64,000 nt of DNA from Longispora sp047121295 (GTDB lineage: Bacteria; Actinomycetota; Actinomycetes; Mycobacteriales; Micromonosporaceae). The notes under the pieces are model-generated. The model ran no database searches. It had not been told where the DNA came from and saw only the letters and a list, made by a program, of their open reading frames with translations. The stretch is taken from positions 4,774,001 to 4,838,000 of the forward strand of contig NZ_CP139447.1 of assembly GCF_047121295.1 (NCBI RefSeq). Reading direction: 5' to 3'. Both the position numbers and the translations under genes were made by a program. Shown here piece after piece: positions 17,404 through 26,203 of this stretch. Positions within the stretch are counted from its first letter, which is position 1, and the number at the start of each line of letters is the position of its first letter.

Positions 17404-18332
17404 AGTGCCTCCGCAGGGTGGATGTCGAGCTGACGGGCGACGTCGTCTGCGATCTGCCGTCGCAGAGTGATGCTGTAGTCGAGGTCGCGGAGCAGGTCGG
17501 GGTCGGCGGCCAACAGCTGGCGCGCAGTTTCCAGGAACGCCGCCCACGGCTGTTCGACGGAGCGACCGAACCGGGACAGCAGCGTCCCCCAGGACCGCTC
17601 GTACGCCGACACCGAGGTGGTCCAGTCCGCGAGCGTGACCCGGGGTGTGTGCCGGCAGGGAAGATGCCCGGTCGCGCGGACAGCTCGTCCGCCGGCGATC
17701 GCCGCAGCCGACAGAGACGGGCCGATCAGGGTGCCCATCGTCTGCGCGCACGCCACGGCTTCCTCGAACCGGCCCCTCCGGGCAAGGGTGCCTCCGGCGC
17801 CGCCTTGGATGTAGGGCTTGTCGACGACGGTCAACTGGCGGGTTAGGGCGGTGATGAACCGTTGTGAGCTGGGGGTCTCCCAGATGCCACACCGCTGATG
17901 GACCACCAGCCCACTGATCGCGTCCAGCTCCGGCTCGGCGTCCAGAGCAGTCTCCAACCGGGTCCAGTGGCCCAGACCTTCGAGGCGGGTGTCCGCGTCA
18001 AGGAAACCGACCCGGTCGAGCCGGCCGGTGATGACCCGGGAGATGTCCAGGCCCTGACGGACCGCCTCCACGTAGCCGACGTCCCCGTCGATGGTCAGGA
18101 CCGCGAACGGATCGGGCCACTGCTCCATAAACGTGACCAGCTCGCTCGCCCCGACCTGCGGCGCAGCCGTCCCGTTGAGCACCAGGATGTGCAGCAGCCG
18201 AGGTCCCACGCCGGAGCCGGCTGTATTGAAGCTGGAGCGCAGTGCCTGCCTGGGGTCATGTGCCGGACCCACGGGAACCACGACAGGCAAGGCATCGGCC
18301 TGCCGATGAGGCAGGTGAGCGATGGTGATCAT
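17400..18332 (-). CDS. GT2-like glycosyltransferase-type protein, 310 aa
   Basis: A GT-A-like pattern is suggested by the strand LLHILVLNGTAAPQVGASEL near the start, the acidic VGFLDADTRLEG (DxD-like), and a later GGAGGTLARRGRFEEAV segment reminiscent of the GG-x-L-ARR region of family 2 enzymes. The family assignment is tentative because the canonical opening motif is weak. It overlaps the mutase gene and the aminotransferase by four bases each. Confidence 0.65.
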   Translation of the reverse strand: MITIAHLPHRQADALPVVVPVGPAHDPRQALRSSFNTAGSGVGPRLLHILVLNGTAAPQVGASELVTFMEQWPDPFAVLTIDGDVGYVEAVRQGLDISRVITGRLDRVGFLDADTRLEGLGHWTRLETALDAEPELDAISGLVVHQRCGIWETPSSQRFITALTRQLTVVDKPYIQGGAGGTLARRGRFEEAVACAQTMGTLIGPSLSAAAIAGGRAVRATGHLPCRHTPRVTLADWTTSVSAYERSWGTLLSRFGRSVEQPWAAFLETARQLLAADPDLLRDLDYSITLRRQIADDVARQLDIHPAEAL

Positions 18333-19447
18333 CGGCCGTGCTCCCGGATGATCCGGTCAGCCACGCTCAGGCCGTCGCGGATGGCGACGTCCATGTTGAT
18401 GTACCGGTAGGTCGCCAGCCGCCCGGCCGCGTACATCGGGCCTCGCTGCTCCGAGGCCAATCGTTCCTCGTATCTGCGCTGAATCGCCCGGTTGGTACCG
18501 AGCTGGTCGAGTACCGGGTAGTGCTTGGCATCGGCCCCGGGGAACTCGCGCATCACGATCGTGCCCGGCTGCTCGTGCAGTTCAGGGAGAGCCCACTTCG
18601 TCTCAATCGTCCTCGTCCAGGGCACCCCTGCCGACGGTTCGTTGACGACCATCGCCTGCTGCTCGAGCAACACCCCGGGCATGAACTGCGCTTCCAGGCG
18701 AACACCGCGCCACTCCAGCTCGCCATCCGAGCCGTCGTAAAAGTCATCAAGAGCGCTGGTGATCACCACCGGCTCCCCGGGGTCGGCCACCGTGGACAAG
18801 TTGGCTCTGGTCACCGGATGCCCCAGGTGCACCTCCGCGTCGGCCAGCAGTGCCTCAGCGAGCGCTCCATAGCCACCGCGCGGCCAACCCTGATGCGGGT
18901 CACGGAAGTAGTCCGGAAGCCCGTCCTTGCGGAGCTCGATCCGGCCGAAGGCGGTCGCCGCCGCCAACGCATCCGGGTCACGCCCCCACTGCTTGCGGGT
19001 GTAGTCCCGCACGCACCGTTCATAGAGCGTCTGGCCCAACAGGCTGCGACAGTAGGTCTCGAAGTTCGCCGGGTCCGGCTCCGTCGGGCGGTGACCCAGC
19101 TCCAGGCGGATCGTGTCCCACTCCGGCAGCGCTTCCAGCTCGGCGACCTGCAACGGCCACGTCAGCAGCCGCTCACCGATTCGCACCAGCACCCGATGCC
19201 GGTACGGCACGAACTCGACAAGCCCGCTCACCACCTTCCAGACCTCAGCGTCGTGGGTGTGGAAGATGTGCGCGCCGTTAGGTTCGTAGGGCACGCCCCG
19301 GAACCACTCGGACCGCGCGTGACCACCGACCAGATCTGCCTTCTCGAACACCCGAACCCGGAAGCCGCTCGCCGCGAGCCTCCAGCTCGCTGCGGCCCCG
19401 GCAAGGCCCGCCCCGACCACGACGACACCTGGCTGCCTGACACTCAC
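18329..19447 (-). CDS. glf: UDP-galactopyranose mutase family flavoprotein, 372 aa
   Basis: The FAD-binding motif GVVVVGAGLAGAAASWRLAA opens the protein, followed by FEKADLVGGHARS and the mutase signature EPNGAHIFHTHDAEVW. The region YTRKQWGRDPDALAA and the closing GRLATYRYINMD also fit UDP-galactopyranose mutases, and the length is typical. Known members interconvert UDP-galactopyranose and UDP-galactofuranose using reduced FAD; a pathway-specific sugar is equally possible here. GTG with GGGGAGAG upstream is the start. It is the first gene of the operon, next to the double palindrome. Confidence 0.85.
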   Translation of the reverse strand: MSVRQPGVVVVGAGLAGAAASWRLAASGFRVRVFEKADLVGGHARSEWFRGVPYEPNGAHIFHTHDAEVWKVVSGLVEFVPYRHRVLVRIGERLLTWPLQVAELEALPEWDTIRLELGHRPTEPDPANFETYCRSLLGQTLYERCVRDYTRKQWGRDPDALAAATAFGRIELRKDGLPDYFRDPHQGWPRGGYGALAEALLADAEVHLGHPVTRANLSTVADPGEPVVITSALDDFYDGSDGELEWRGVRLEAQFMPGVLLEQQAMVVNEPSAGVPWTRTIETKWALPELHEQPGTIVMREFPGADAKHYPVLDQLGTNRAIQRRYEERLASEQRGPMYAAGRLATYRYINMDVAIRDGLSVADRIIREHGR

Positions 19448-19566
19448 AGACTGCTCTCCCCTCGGCTGGATGCCGTAGCCACCGTTCCGAGCCCTGCCGC
19501 AAACGCAGGCGAAAGGAGCCACGTTCCCAGTCAGCCATGCCAATCGACGCACCTCAACGTGACGGA

Positions 19567-19686
19567 GTGGACGATGCGGCTGTCCACATCGGCACTGTGC
19601 GACTGCGGCGGCTCGGCTGGTCAGCCGAACGCAACAGATCGATCGCCGGCATTTGTCGACGGGATGTGGACATCCGCGCTGTCCAC
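19567..19686. promoter_or_regulatory. Twin palindromic operators in divergent promoter region
   Basis: Two copies of GTGGAC-N9-GTCCAC lie at 19567-19587 and 19666-19686, exactly 99 bases apart, in the 307-bp gap between the glf operon and a divergent XRE regulator. No convincing coding frame fills this gap. Paired identical palindromes between divergent genes strongly suggest binding by the adjacent regulator. Confidence 0.65.
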
Positions 19687-19754
19687 GATCGGCCCACCCT
19701 CGCGGTGAGGACAGACGCCAGACTTGAGCCGCCACCGACCCGAGAGGACGACCC

Positions 19755-20648
19755 GTGGATCTGGACATTCGGATGCGCGCTGAGGCCGGCCTGTCCGGCA
19801 GCGCGCTGGCGATCGTTCTCGACAGATCGCAGTCGGCGCTCTCCCGGTGGGAAAGTGGCGATCGCACCGCCGACCTCAACATCGTGATGCGCCGGCACTC
19901 CGCGTGCGTGACGGGCACCGCAGCCCGCGTCGCGGACCTCGATCTGCCGGTGCGGCTGCATGAGCGCGCGAAGGGGTCCCTCGCCCGCATGACCCGCGAT
20001 GACTACGTGAACGGACTGGTCGAGCTGGCCGAGAACGCCGCCTCGGTGCTCAGCAACTACGTCATCACCCGCGGCGGCCTCGACACGCGCCAGCAGCAGC
20101 TCACCGAACAGGTCTCCCGCGCCACCCGACTGCGGTGCTTCCAGCCCCTGATGGCACCACGGATCCTGCAGACGGCCGCCTACACCCGCGCGGTCATGCT
20201 CGGCTACGCACCAGCCACAGAAACCGAAGCCCTCAAAGCCGCCGCCGCCCGCACACTCGGAACCGCCGAGATCCTCGCCGCAGGCAGCCCGGACTACCAC
20301 TGCGTCATCGCCGAACACGCGCTGAACCTGCGCCTCGCCCGCGCCGAAGGCGACCTGACGCCCGGCCTCCTGCAACGACTCCTCGAGGTCACCGACCTCC
20401 CCCAGATCACCGTGCAGGTCCTACCCACCAACGCCACCTACCTGCACGTGCCCGCCAACGCCTTCAACCTCTACGACCTGCCCGACGACGAGGGCAGCAT
20501 GATCTCCGTCGAGACGTACTCCGCGCAGTTAACCTTCACAGGCGGCCACGACCTCGCCATGTACGAGCAGATCTGGACCGACCTCACCGGCGCTGCGCTC
20601 AGCCCCGATGAAACCCGAGACTGGGCCCACGCCCAGGTCGCCGACTAG
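19755..20648 (+). CDS. XRE-family regulator with DUF5753, 297 aa
   Basis: The helix-turn-helix lies at residues 6-45 (EAGLSGSALAIVLDRSQSAL then SRWESGDRTADL). DUF5753 follows with RLRCFQPLMAPRILQTAAYT and the sensor-like half containing LEVTDLPQITVQVLPTNATY. The GTG start follows GAGAGGACGACCC. It is divergent from the seven-gene sugar operon and the only regulator next to it, so it is the best candidate to control it through the two GTGGAC palindromes. Confidence 0.85.
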   Translation: MDLDIRMRAEAGLSGSALAIVLDRSQSALSRWESGDRTADLNIVMRRHSACVTGTAARVADLDLPVRLHERAKGSLARMTRDDYVNGLVELAENAASVLSNYVITRGGLDTRQQQLTEQVSRATRLRCFQPLMAPRILQTAAYTRAVMLGYAPATETEALKAAAARTLGTAEILAAGSPDYHCVIAEHALNLRLARAEGDLTPGLLQRLLEVTDLPQITVQVLPTNATYLHVPANAFNLYDLPDDEGSMISVETYSAQLTFTGGHDLAMYEQIWTDLTGAALSPDETRDWAHAQVAD

Positions 20649-20805
20649 GCAACCACATCGGACCCGGCCGACCGACGCGAACGCGGCGCGTCCAACAGCC
20701 ATCTGGAGCCCATGCGCTACATCTTGTGGTCTGATACCACGAGAAGCTCAACCTGTTGCGTTTTGCTTGAGCTCGAATTCAGATCTCATGAATGCTGGAG
20801 CGACC

Positions 20806-21258
20806 ATGTACTCGATCGATACCCTCCCACCACCCGACCTGGCCCGCGGCGGTAGTTCTCCGGTTCCATCGCCGCGGTGTCGACCCGGTGCCACGACGTC
20901 GTTCACGGTTGGTGGCGCCTACGGGCATCTCCTCACCAGCACCCTGGCTGATGGAACTCTGGCCGACGTGCGGATCATGATGGCCAAGGAAGGGTCCACG
21001 ATGCGCGGTCTGACCGACGGGCTATCGGCGATGCTCACGATCGGCCTGCGCCACGGCGTTCCCCTGGAGACCCTGCTGTCACCGCTGATCGGGACCCGAT
21101 TTGAGCCACTCGGGACGACTGATGATCCGGAGATTCCTGAGGCCAGCTCGATCACTGACTACGTTGCCCGCCGCCTCGCCTTCGACTACCTACCGGCTTC
21201 CGATCAACCAGGCCGCGCCCGAGAGTCAGCACACGCGACGGGCGTGGTGAGCCGGTGA
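20806..21258 (+). CDS. Stand-alone NrdJ C-terminal-like domain protein, 150 aa
   Basis: Residues 30-125 match the C-terminal domain of B12-dependent (class II) ribonucleotide reductase: TSFTVGGAYGHLLTSTLADG, IMMAKEGSTMRGLTDGLSAM, LRHGVPLETLLSPLIGTRFE and ITDYVARRLAFDYL. The catalytic barrel is absent and no NrdJ lies nearby, so it cannot reduce ribonucleotides by itself. It may be a regulatory or cut-off domain reused elsewhere. The ATG with CTGGAG upstream was chosen over one six codons earlier. Its stop overlaps the GTG of a CYTH-like remnant. A hairpin-forming repeat (CTTGTGGT...ACCACGAG) lies about 70 bases upstream. Confidence 0.75.
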   Translation: MYSIDTLPPPDLARGGSSPVPSPRCRPGATTSFTVGGAYGHLLTSTLADGTLADVRIMMAKEGSTMRGLTDGLSAMLTIGLRHGVPLETLLSPLIGTRFEPLGTTDDPEIPEASSITDYVARRLAFDYLPASDQPGRARESAHATGVVSR

Positions 21259-21350
21259 AGCAGGAGTACGAGGCCCGTTTCTACGACGTTGACCCCGCGG
21301 CCATCGCCGACGCTCGCGCCGCCTGCGGCGCGACCCGCACCGCTCGTCCG
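21255..21350 (+). pseudogene. CYTH-domain (class IV adenylate cyclase-like) fragment
   Basis: After a GTG that overlaps the preceding stop, the frame reads KQEYEARFYDVDPAAIADAR, which resembles the ExExK opening strand and first helix of CYTH enzymes. The homology ends after about 30 residues and the next open segment is in another frame with unrelated sequence. It is therefore a truncated 5' remnant fused to downstream debris. Confidence 0.5.
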
Positions 21351-21352
21351 CG

Positions 21353-21970
21353 ATGGCGAGCGGCTTGGCGGGTCGACGTGCTGATGGCCCGTTCGTGCTC
21401 CTGCAGGGCCCGGCGGGGTTCACACCCCGCACAGTGCCACTGGCGGGCGATGAGGTGGTCTTGATGCTCGACGAGCCGCAGCCACTCAACACCACCGCCC
21501 TCACCGGCGCGATCGCCGGCGGGGTCGCCGCGCGGACCTGGACCGAGGTGACCGTACGGACAGACGAGTCGCTGGAGTGGCTGATGCTGCGCGTGGCGAC
21601 CAGCACCACCCAGGCGCACACCGCGCACCTGATCGCCGGGACCGACGCTGCGGCCGGCCACGGGCTCGACCGGCTGCTGCTCGCAGGCCACGATCCGACG
21701 CTCTACAGCAGGGACTCCCTGACCTACCTCGCGCGCCGCCCGGGCCCGGACGGGCTGATCGAGATCGGGGCCGCAGGCTGCGGACCCGCCGCCGGCCCGC
21801 TCACCGTCCAACTCGCCGACCTCGTCCACACCTGGCACCGCGCAGGCCGCATCACCCCACCGACGGTCACGATCCACCCCGCCGGCACAAGATTTCCGGC
21901 CGGTGGCGGTGTGATCTCCAAGCCGGGCTCGACGATCACGGTCACCTGGCCGGACGAGGCCGGCGCATGA
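21353..21970 (+). pseudogene. C-terminal fragment of FxLD-type protein-aspartate methyltransferase
   Basis: This 205-residue frame lacks any SAM-binding domain but ends in the tail typical of the FxLD-system methyltransferase of class I lanthipeptide loci: LADLVHTWHRAGRITPPTVT, then IHPAGTRFPAGGGVISKPGS and a closing ITVTWP. The first half has LMLRVATSTTQAHTAHLIAG, which also fits the extra domain of those enzymes. No N-terminal half, precursor or dehydratase is seen, so it is a remnant. No convincing ribosome binding site is present. Confidence 0.5.
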
Positions 21971-22083
21971 CCGGCCTCCACGTCGACCGTACCGGCAACG
22001 TGGGATATCAGAAGTGTCGGAATGCGTCGGCTGGCACCGTGCGCTAGCGGTGAGGTGAAGGGCTCGGCGGGCGGGTTGGAGGG

Positions 22084-23553
22084 CTACCGGGTCGTGGTGA
22101 AGGCGGCGCGGGCGTCGGCGGTGTCGTCGGGGTCGACGAGCGCGGTGACGTCGTCGCCGGCCTGCAGGATAGTCTCGCCGTTCAGCGACAGCAGGTGTCC
22201 GCCTCGGCTGATCAGGCTGATCCACACCGTGTCGGGCAGGTTCAGGTCGGCGATGCTGATGCCGTCGGCGGGGGCTCCGTCAGTGATCCGGTAGCGGTGG
22301 ACGTTGTCGGGTTCGTGGCGCAGCCGAACACCGAGTGACCAGGGCTCGGGCGGGTTGGTGCGCATCGGGATCTTGCACCAGCGGGCCACCGCCGGGACCA
22401 GGCCGCCTTGGACTGCGACGGAGAACGCGACGACGACGAAGATGATGTCGTAGATCCGCAGGGTGTCGGCGCGGCCGGAGGTGAGGATGAACGTGCCGAG
22501 CAGGATTGGCACCGCCCCCTTGAGCCCGGACCACAGCACGAACACCCGCTCGCCCCGGCTCAGCCGCACCCGCGCCATCAGCAGCCCGACGAGCAGCGGC
22601 CGGATGAGGAAGGCGAGCAGGACAGCCAAGACGAGGCCGATCTGCCAGGCGTGTCCCTCGCCGAGGGTGCCGAGGGTGACGGTCAGCCCGAGGGCGGTGA
22701 ACGCGACGATCTCCGCGAGCGACGCCAGCGACGCCAGGACTCTTCGGGTGTCGCCCTTGTACGGAGCGGGCAGGTCGCCGATTATGATGCCGGCGATGAA
22801 CACGGCAAGGAACCCGGAGCCGTGCGCGACCGTGGCGGCGCCGTAGATGACGAACGCTGAGGCCAGGGTCCGCAGCGGGTACAGGGCCGCCGACGGCAGT
22901 GGTACCCGGCGGATGAACACCGCCAGGGCGGCTCCGCCGGCCAGCCCCACAGCGCCGCCGATGCCCATCTGGAGCACGAACTCGGTCGCCCCGGCGGCGA
23001 CCGCCCCGAACCCGCTGGTGCCGGTCGCGGCCAGGAGGGCGACCATCAGGGCGATGCCGACCGGGTCGTTGGCTCCGGACTCGCCTTCCAGGATCACCCC
23101 GGACCGGCCGGTGATCTCTTTGCGGCCGAGGACGGAGAACACGACCGCCGGGTCGGTGGGGGCCAGGGCGGCGCCGAGGAGCAGTGCTGTGGTCCAGTCC
23201 AGGTCGAACAGGGTGTGCGCGGCGTAGGCGACGGCCGCGGCGGTGACGAACGTGCCGGCCACGCCGATCCACACGATCGCGCCGGCGGCGGTGCGCAGTC
23301 GTCGGCGGCCGATGTTCATCCCGCCGTCGAACAAGATGACCACGAGGGCGATGGTGACGACCCGCTGGATCGTGGTGACCGACAGGCCCCGCCCGAGGGC
23401 GGGGACGAGGTCGGAGGCGGCGGCTGCGGCGATGAGGAAGATGACCGGGGCGGGGATGCGGGTGCGTTCGCTGACCCGGTTGGACAACACCGCCGCCAGG
23501 GCCGCCAGGGCGACGAGGCCGATGAGGAGCCCGAAGGGCAAGACGTCGTGCAC
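22084..23553 (-). CDS. CPA1-type K+(Na+)/H+ antiporter with TrkA-C domain, 489 aa
   Basis: Twelve or so membrane segments occupy residues 1-375 and carry the ion-site signature of the NhaP2/CvrA branch (ALAPTDPAVVFSVLG and LEGESGANDPVGIALM). The C-terminal part, about residues 400-480, is a TrkA-C-like ligand domain (ISIADLNLPDTVWISLISRG). Such proteins exchange cytoplasmic K+ or Na+ for protons. GTG with GGAG upstream was chosen; a start 23 codons earlier would place the conserved leader element inside the gene. That element is shared with the STAS gene upstream region. Confidence 0.85.
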   Translation of the reverse strand: MHDVLPFGLLIGLVALAALAAVLSNRVSERTRIPAPVIFLIAAAAASDLVPALGRGLSVTTIQRVVTIALVVILFDGGMNIGRRRLRTAAGAIVWIGVAGTFVTAAAVAYAAHTLFDLDWTTALLLGAALAPTDPAVVFSVLGRKEITGRSGVILEGESGANDPVGIALMVALLAATGTSGFGAVAAGATEFVLQMGIGGAVGLAGGAALAVFIRRVPLPSAALYPLRTLASAFVIYGAATVAHGSGFLAVFIAGIIIGDLPAPYKGDTRRVLASLASLAEIVAFTALGLTVTLGTLGEGHAWQIGLVLAVLLAFLIRPLLVGLLMARVRLSRGERVFVLWSGLKGAVPILLGTFILTSGRADTLRIYDIIFVVVAFSVAVQGGLVPAVARWCKIPMRTNPPEPWSLGVRLRHEPDNVHRYRITDGAPADGISIADLNLPDTVWISLISRGGHLLSLNGETILQAGDDVTALVDPDDTADARAAFTTTR

Positions 23554-23585
23554 CGGCTGGTCTCCGATCGTGAGAGTGATCCCGT

Positions 23586-23627
23586 ATCGCCGACCAGACT
23601 TCCCGGCACACCTGATGGTCACCCTAC
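23586..23627 (-). promoter_or_regulatory. Conserved leader element upstream of the antiporter
   Basis: On the minus strand a GTAGGGT is followed 8 bases later by a 27-base block with core CCGGGAAGTCTGGTCGG. The same arrangement, with 26 of 27 bases identical, precedes the STAS gene at 24197-24237. The core can fold (GCCG with CGGC). GTAGGGT may instead be a -10 hexamer. An ion-sensing riboswitch such as nhaA-I is a candidate identity, not demonstrated. Confidence 0.55.
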
Positions 23628-23707
23628 GACCTGGCTGGGCCCGAAGTCATCTCGTTACCCGGCGCCGTAGGGCGCCGGAGCGGGGCGCGGGGTGCGACCA
23701 TCGATGG

Positions 23708-24124
23708 ATGAGGAAGGCGTTGCACCGGCCGCTGCGGCTCGCCATCGCCTCGCTGCTCGGGCTGGGCGTCGTACTGGCGTGGAGTTCAGTGCCGGCGGCT
23801 GTGGCCCGGATCGGCAGGTGGCAGGGCGTTGTCTTCCTCGTGGTCGGGGTGGGGCTGACGGTGCTGGCCATCGGCGTCGTGCGCGGGGTCCGGTGGGCGT
23901 CGGTGATCGCCGTGGTCGGGTTGGCCGGGCAGCCCCTGGCCGTCGCCGGCACCCTGTGGGAGTTGGCGTACGGCATCGACGCGGGCAAGGCCCGCGAGCT
24001 GCGGCTGCTGGGTTTCGAACCGACCGTCGGCGTCACGGTCAACCTGGCGTACTCGGTCGTCGCGTCGGCGCTGTTCGGCTGGTTCGCCCTGCGTTGGTGG
24101 CGGGCCCGCCGCACCGTCGGGTAG
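23708..24124 (+). CDS. Small membrane protein, 138 aa
   Basis: Four hydrophobic segments are seen: LAIASLLGLGVVLAWSS, VVFLVVGVGLTVLAIGVVRG, VIAVVGLAGQPLAVAGTLWE and VNLAYSVVASALFGWFALRW. It ends in a basic tail (RWWRARRTVG), giving a cytoplasmic C-terminus by the positive-inside rule. I do not recognise a family. It is divergent from the antiporter and followed by a STAS gene, so it may belong to an osmotic or stress response group. Confidence 0.6.
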   Translation: MRKALHRPLRLAIASLLGLGVVLAWSSVPAAVARIGRWQGVVFLVVGVGLTVLAIGVVRGVRWASVIAVVGLAGQPLAVAGTLWELAYGIDAGKARELRLLGFEPTVGVTVNLAYSVVASALFGWFALRWWRARRTVG

Positions 24125-24196
24125 ACCCCGGCCGTGCGGGCCGGACGCCACGCATCCCGGAAGCCGTCAACTGGCCGTCCGCATATAGGTCTGCCG

Positions 24197-24237
24197 GTAG
24201 GGTCGGCGGTGGTGTGCCGGGAAGCCTGGTCGGCGAT
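24197..24237 (+). promoter_or_regulatory. Conserved leader element upstream of the STAS gene
   Basis: GTAGGGT (24197-24203) is followed 7 bases later by the 27-base block at 24211-24237, 26/27 identical to the block upstream of the antiporter on the other strand. About 75 bases separate it from the STAS start, room for a folded expression platform. Confidence 0.55.
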
Positions 24238-24313
24238 GACTTTGTCGACCCCTCGAAACGGAGCCCGCCGTGCACACTCACCACCCCGACCTCGCAGCGT
24301 GGGCAGGTCGCTG

Positions 24314-24673
24314 ATGCCGTGGCAGCGGCTACGGGTCCGCGTCAGCGACCACGGCCCGGTGACCGTCGTGGCCGTCGCCGGTGAGATCGACGTGGGCACC
24401 GCGGCGGGCCTGGATCGCCGGCTCACCGCCGTACTCGACGCCGGCCGCGTCCGTTTGGTCATCGACCTGACGGGGGTGACGTTCTGCGACTCCACCGGCA
24501 TCGGCGTCCTCGTCAACGCGGCCCGCCGGCTCCGCATCCAGGACCTCCGCGTCCACCTGACCGGCCTGGGGCCGGTCATGGTGCGCCTGGTCGAGGTGAC
24601 CGGCATCGGCCCGGTGTTCACCATCCACGACCGCCTCGACGACGCGATCACCGCCGCCACCTCGTCGGGCTGA
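24314..24673 (+). CDS. STAS-domain anti-sigma factor antagonist, 119 aa
   Basis: A single STAS domain with the phosphorylatable serine in VTFCDSTGIGVLVNAARRL, preceded by VAGEIDVGTAAGLDRRL, as in SpoIIAA/RsbV/BldG-like antagonists. The partner anti-sigma kinase is not in the window. The shared leader element suggests the same signal that controls the antiporter, perhaps ionic or osmotic stress. Confidence 0.85.
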   Translation: MPWQRLRVRVSDHGPVTVVAVAGEIDVGTAAGLDRRLTAVLDAGRVRLVIDLTGVTFCDSTGIGVLVNAARRLRIQDLRVHLTGLGPVMVRLVEVTGIGPVFTIHDRLDDAITAATSSG

Positions 24674-24699
24674 CGCCTTCGTCCGCACCACGGTGGCAT

Positions 24700-25780
24700 C
24701 TAGGTTCGGCGGCGGGCGAGGGCGGCGGCGTAGTTGGGGCGTGTGTTGCCGGCGATCGCGGCCCAGGTGACGGCGGTGGACAGGTTCAGGTCGAGCAGCT
24801 TGGCCAGGACAACGGCGGGGAGTTCAGCGGCCAGGTGCATGAGCGCGGTGTTGCGGCCGGCGCGGACGGGGATTCCGGCCTCGCGCAGGTGGCGGCCGAG
24901 GGTCGCGGGGCTGATGGGCTGTCCGGCTCGGGCGCCGGGGAATAGCCAGTGCTGGTTGGGCACGCGGCCTACGGCCCACCATCCCAGTCGGTTGGCGGCG
25001 ACGGTGGTGACGAGGGCTGCGACGAGTGCGGGCAGTTCGATCGGGTGGGCGCCCAGGGCCAGGGTCGTGGTGGTGAGGGTGGTGGTGATCTGGTCGAGGC
25101 GCAGGCGGCTGCCGCGGCTGATGTGCTGGCCGTAGAGCAGGACGAGGAGGCCCGCGAGGCGGGTCTGCGGGTCGTCGGTGTCGTCGTGCAGGAGGTCACG
25201 GACCACCGGGTCCAGCGGGTGTCGTGGCCGTCGAGGACGGCGTGCCGGCGGGGCCGGCCGCGCTGGTCGAGACACACGTCGTGAGCGTGGTGGCGCCGCA
25301 GGCACCAGGTGAGGAACGGGGCGGCTCGATGGGCGTCGGGGCCGACGGCTGTCTGCCAGTCGTCGAGGTGGTGCTGGTCGCAGCCGTCGAGGGTCGTGCC
25401 GGCTGTGGTGAGCCAGTTCAAGAGGTTGATGATGATCCGCGTGATCTGGCGGATGCCGCTGGATTGTCCTTCGGTGACGCCTCCGGGTTGCTGGCGCAGG
25501 CGGCGCAGGAAGTACCAGGTGGCGTAGGAGCGCAGGACCCGCCGTGAGGCGGGATCGTGAACCTTGGTCAGGGTGGCGCCGATCCAGGTCTCGAGGCGGT
25601 GGAGGTGTTCGTCGCGGTCGGGCAGCACGTGGTGGGCGACGAGGATCGCGCGCAGGAACCCGGCGGTCTTCACCGGGCGCAGCGCGTCGAGGGTCGCGTG
25701 GGTGACTGGGCCCGCCATCGCGGCGAGCTGGGTGAGGATTCGCTCGCCGTGTCGGTGGGCGTAGAGGCCACGCTGGTCGC
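24700..25780 (-). pseudogene. Frameshifted tyrosine-integrase-like protein
   Basis: The N-terminal half is open in one frame (THATLDALRPVKTAGFLRAI and later LRSYATWYFLRRLRQQPGG). Near 25210 similarity moves to a second frame (LDPVVRDLLHDDTDDPQTRL, then LLVLLYGQHISRGSRLRLDQ) that continues to the stop. Together they resemble the XerD-like site-specific integrase homologues common in actinomycetes, which often lack the full catalytic set; no active-site tyrosine is evident near the end (NTRPNYAAALARR is too late and out of context). A single-base sequencing error is the alternative. Confidence 0.6.
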
Positions 25781-25783
25781 CCC

Positions 25784-26011
25784 CAAGCTGCGGAGTTCTC
25801 CGTCGCGGACATGGCCAGTTGGCTGGATGCGGCCGGCCCGCTCGGCATCGACGGCGAACTGACGATTCCCTACCCGACCAGCCTCGACGACACCATCACC
25901 ATCCTCCTCGCCGCCGCCGGCTGGCCAGCCAACCCCACGACCGGGCCGATACCGGCCAGCCAGCCGGCCCCGACAACCGACAGGGGCGCAGATCTCAAGC
26001 CGACCCAGTAA
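25784..26011 (+). pseudogene. Short ORF or gene fragment, about 75 codons
   Basis: The frame reads EFSVADMASWLDAAGPLGID followed by GELTIPYPTSLDDTITILLA and then a Pro/Thr-rich tail. It looks protein-like but has no ribosome binding site before the internal ATG at 25811. It may be a remnant of a helix-turn-helix or antitoxin-like gene. I see nothing else between it and the gene at 26204 apart from an inverted repeat TGCAT-N6-ATGCA near 26130. Confidence 0.25.
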
Positions 26012-26203
26012 CTCGCGGCCCTCACACTGCGGAGCGCGCGCCCATCACGCAGGCGAACGCCCAGTCCTGAACGCCCGTGTCGCACGCCTTGAACTCCTGG
26101 CGGGCACCGCCTTGCACATACACGACAGTTGCATTGATCGATGCATGATGGGCGGAGGAGACTGCGGCTAGTGGTTCACACCTCACATCACGGGAGGATC
26201 ATC

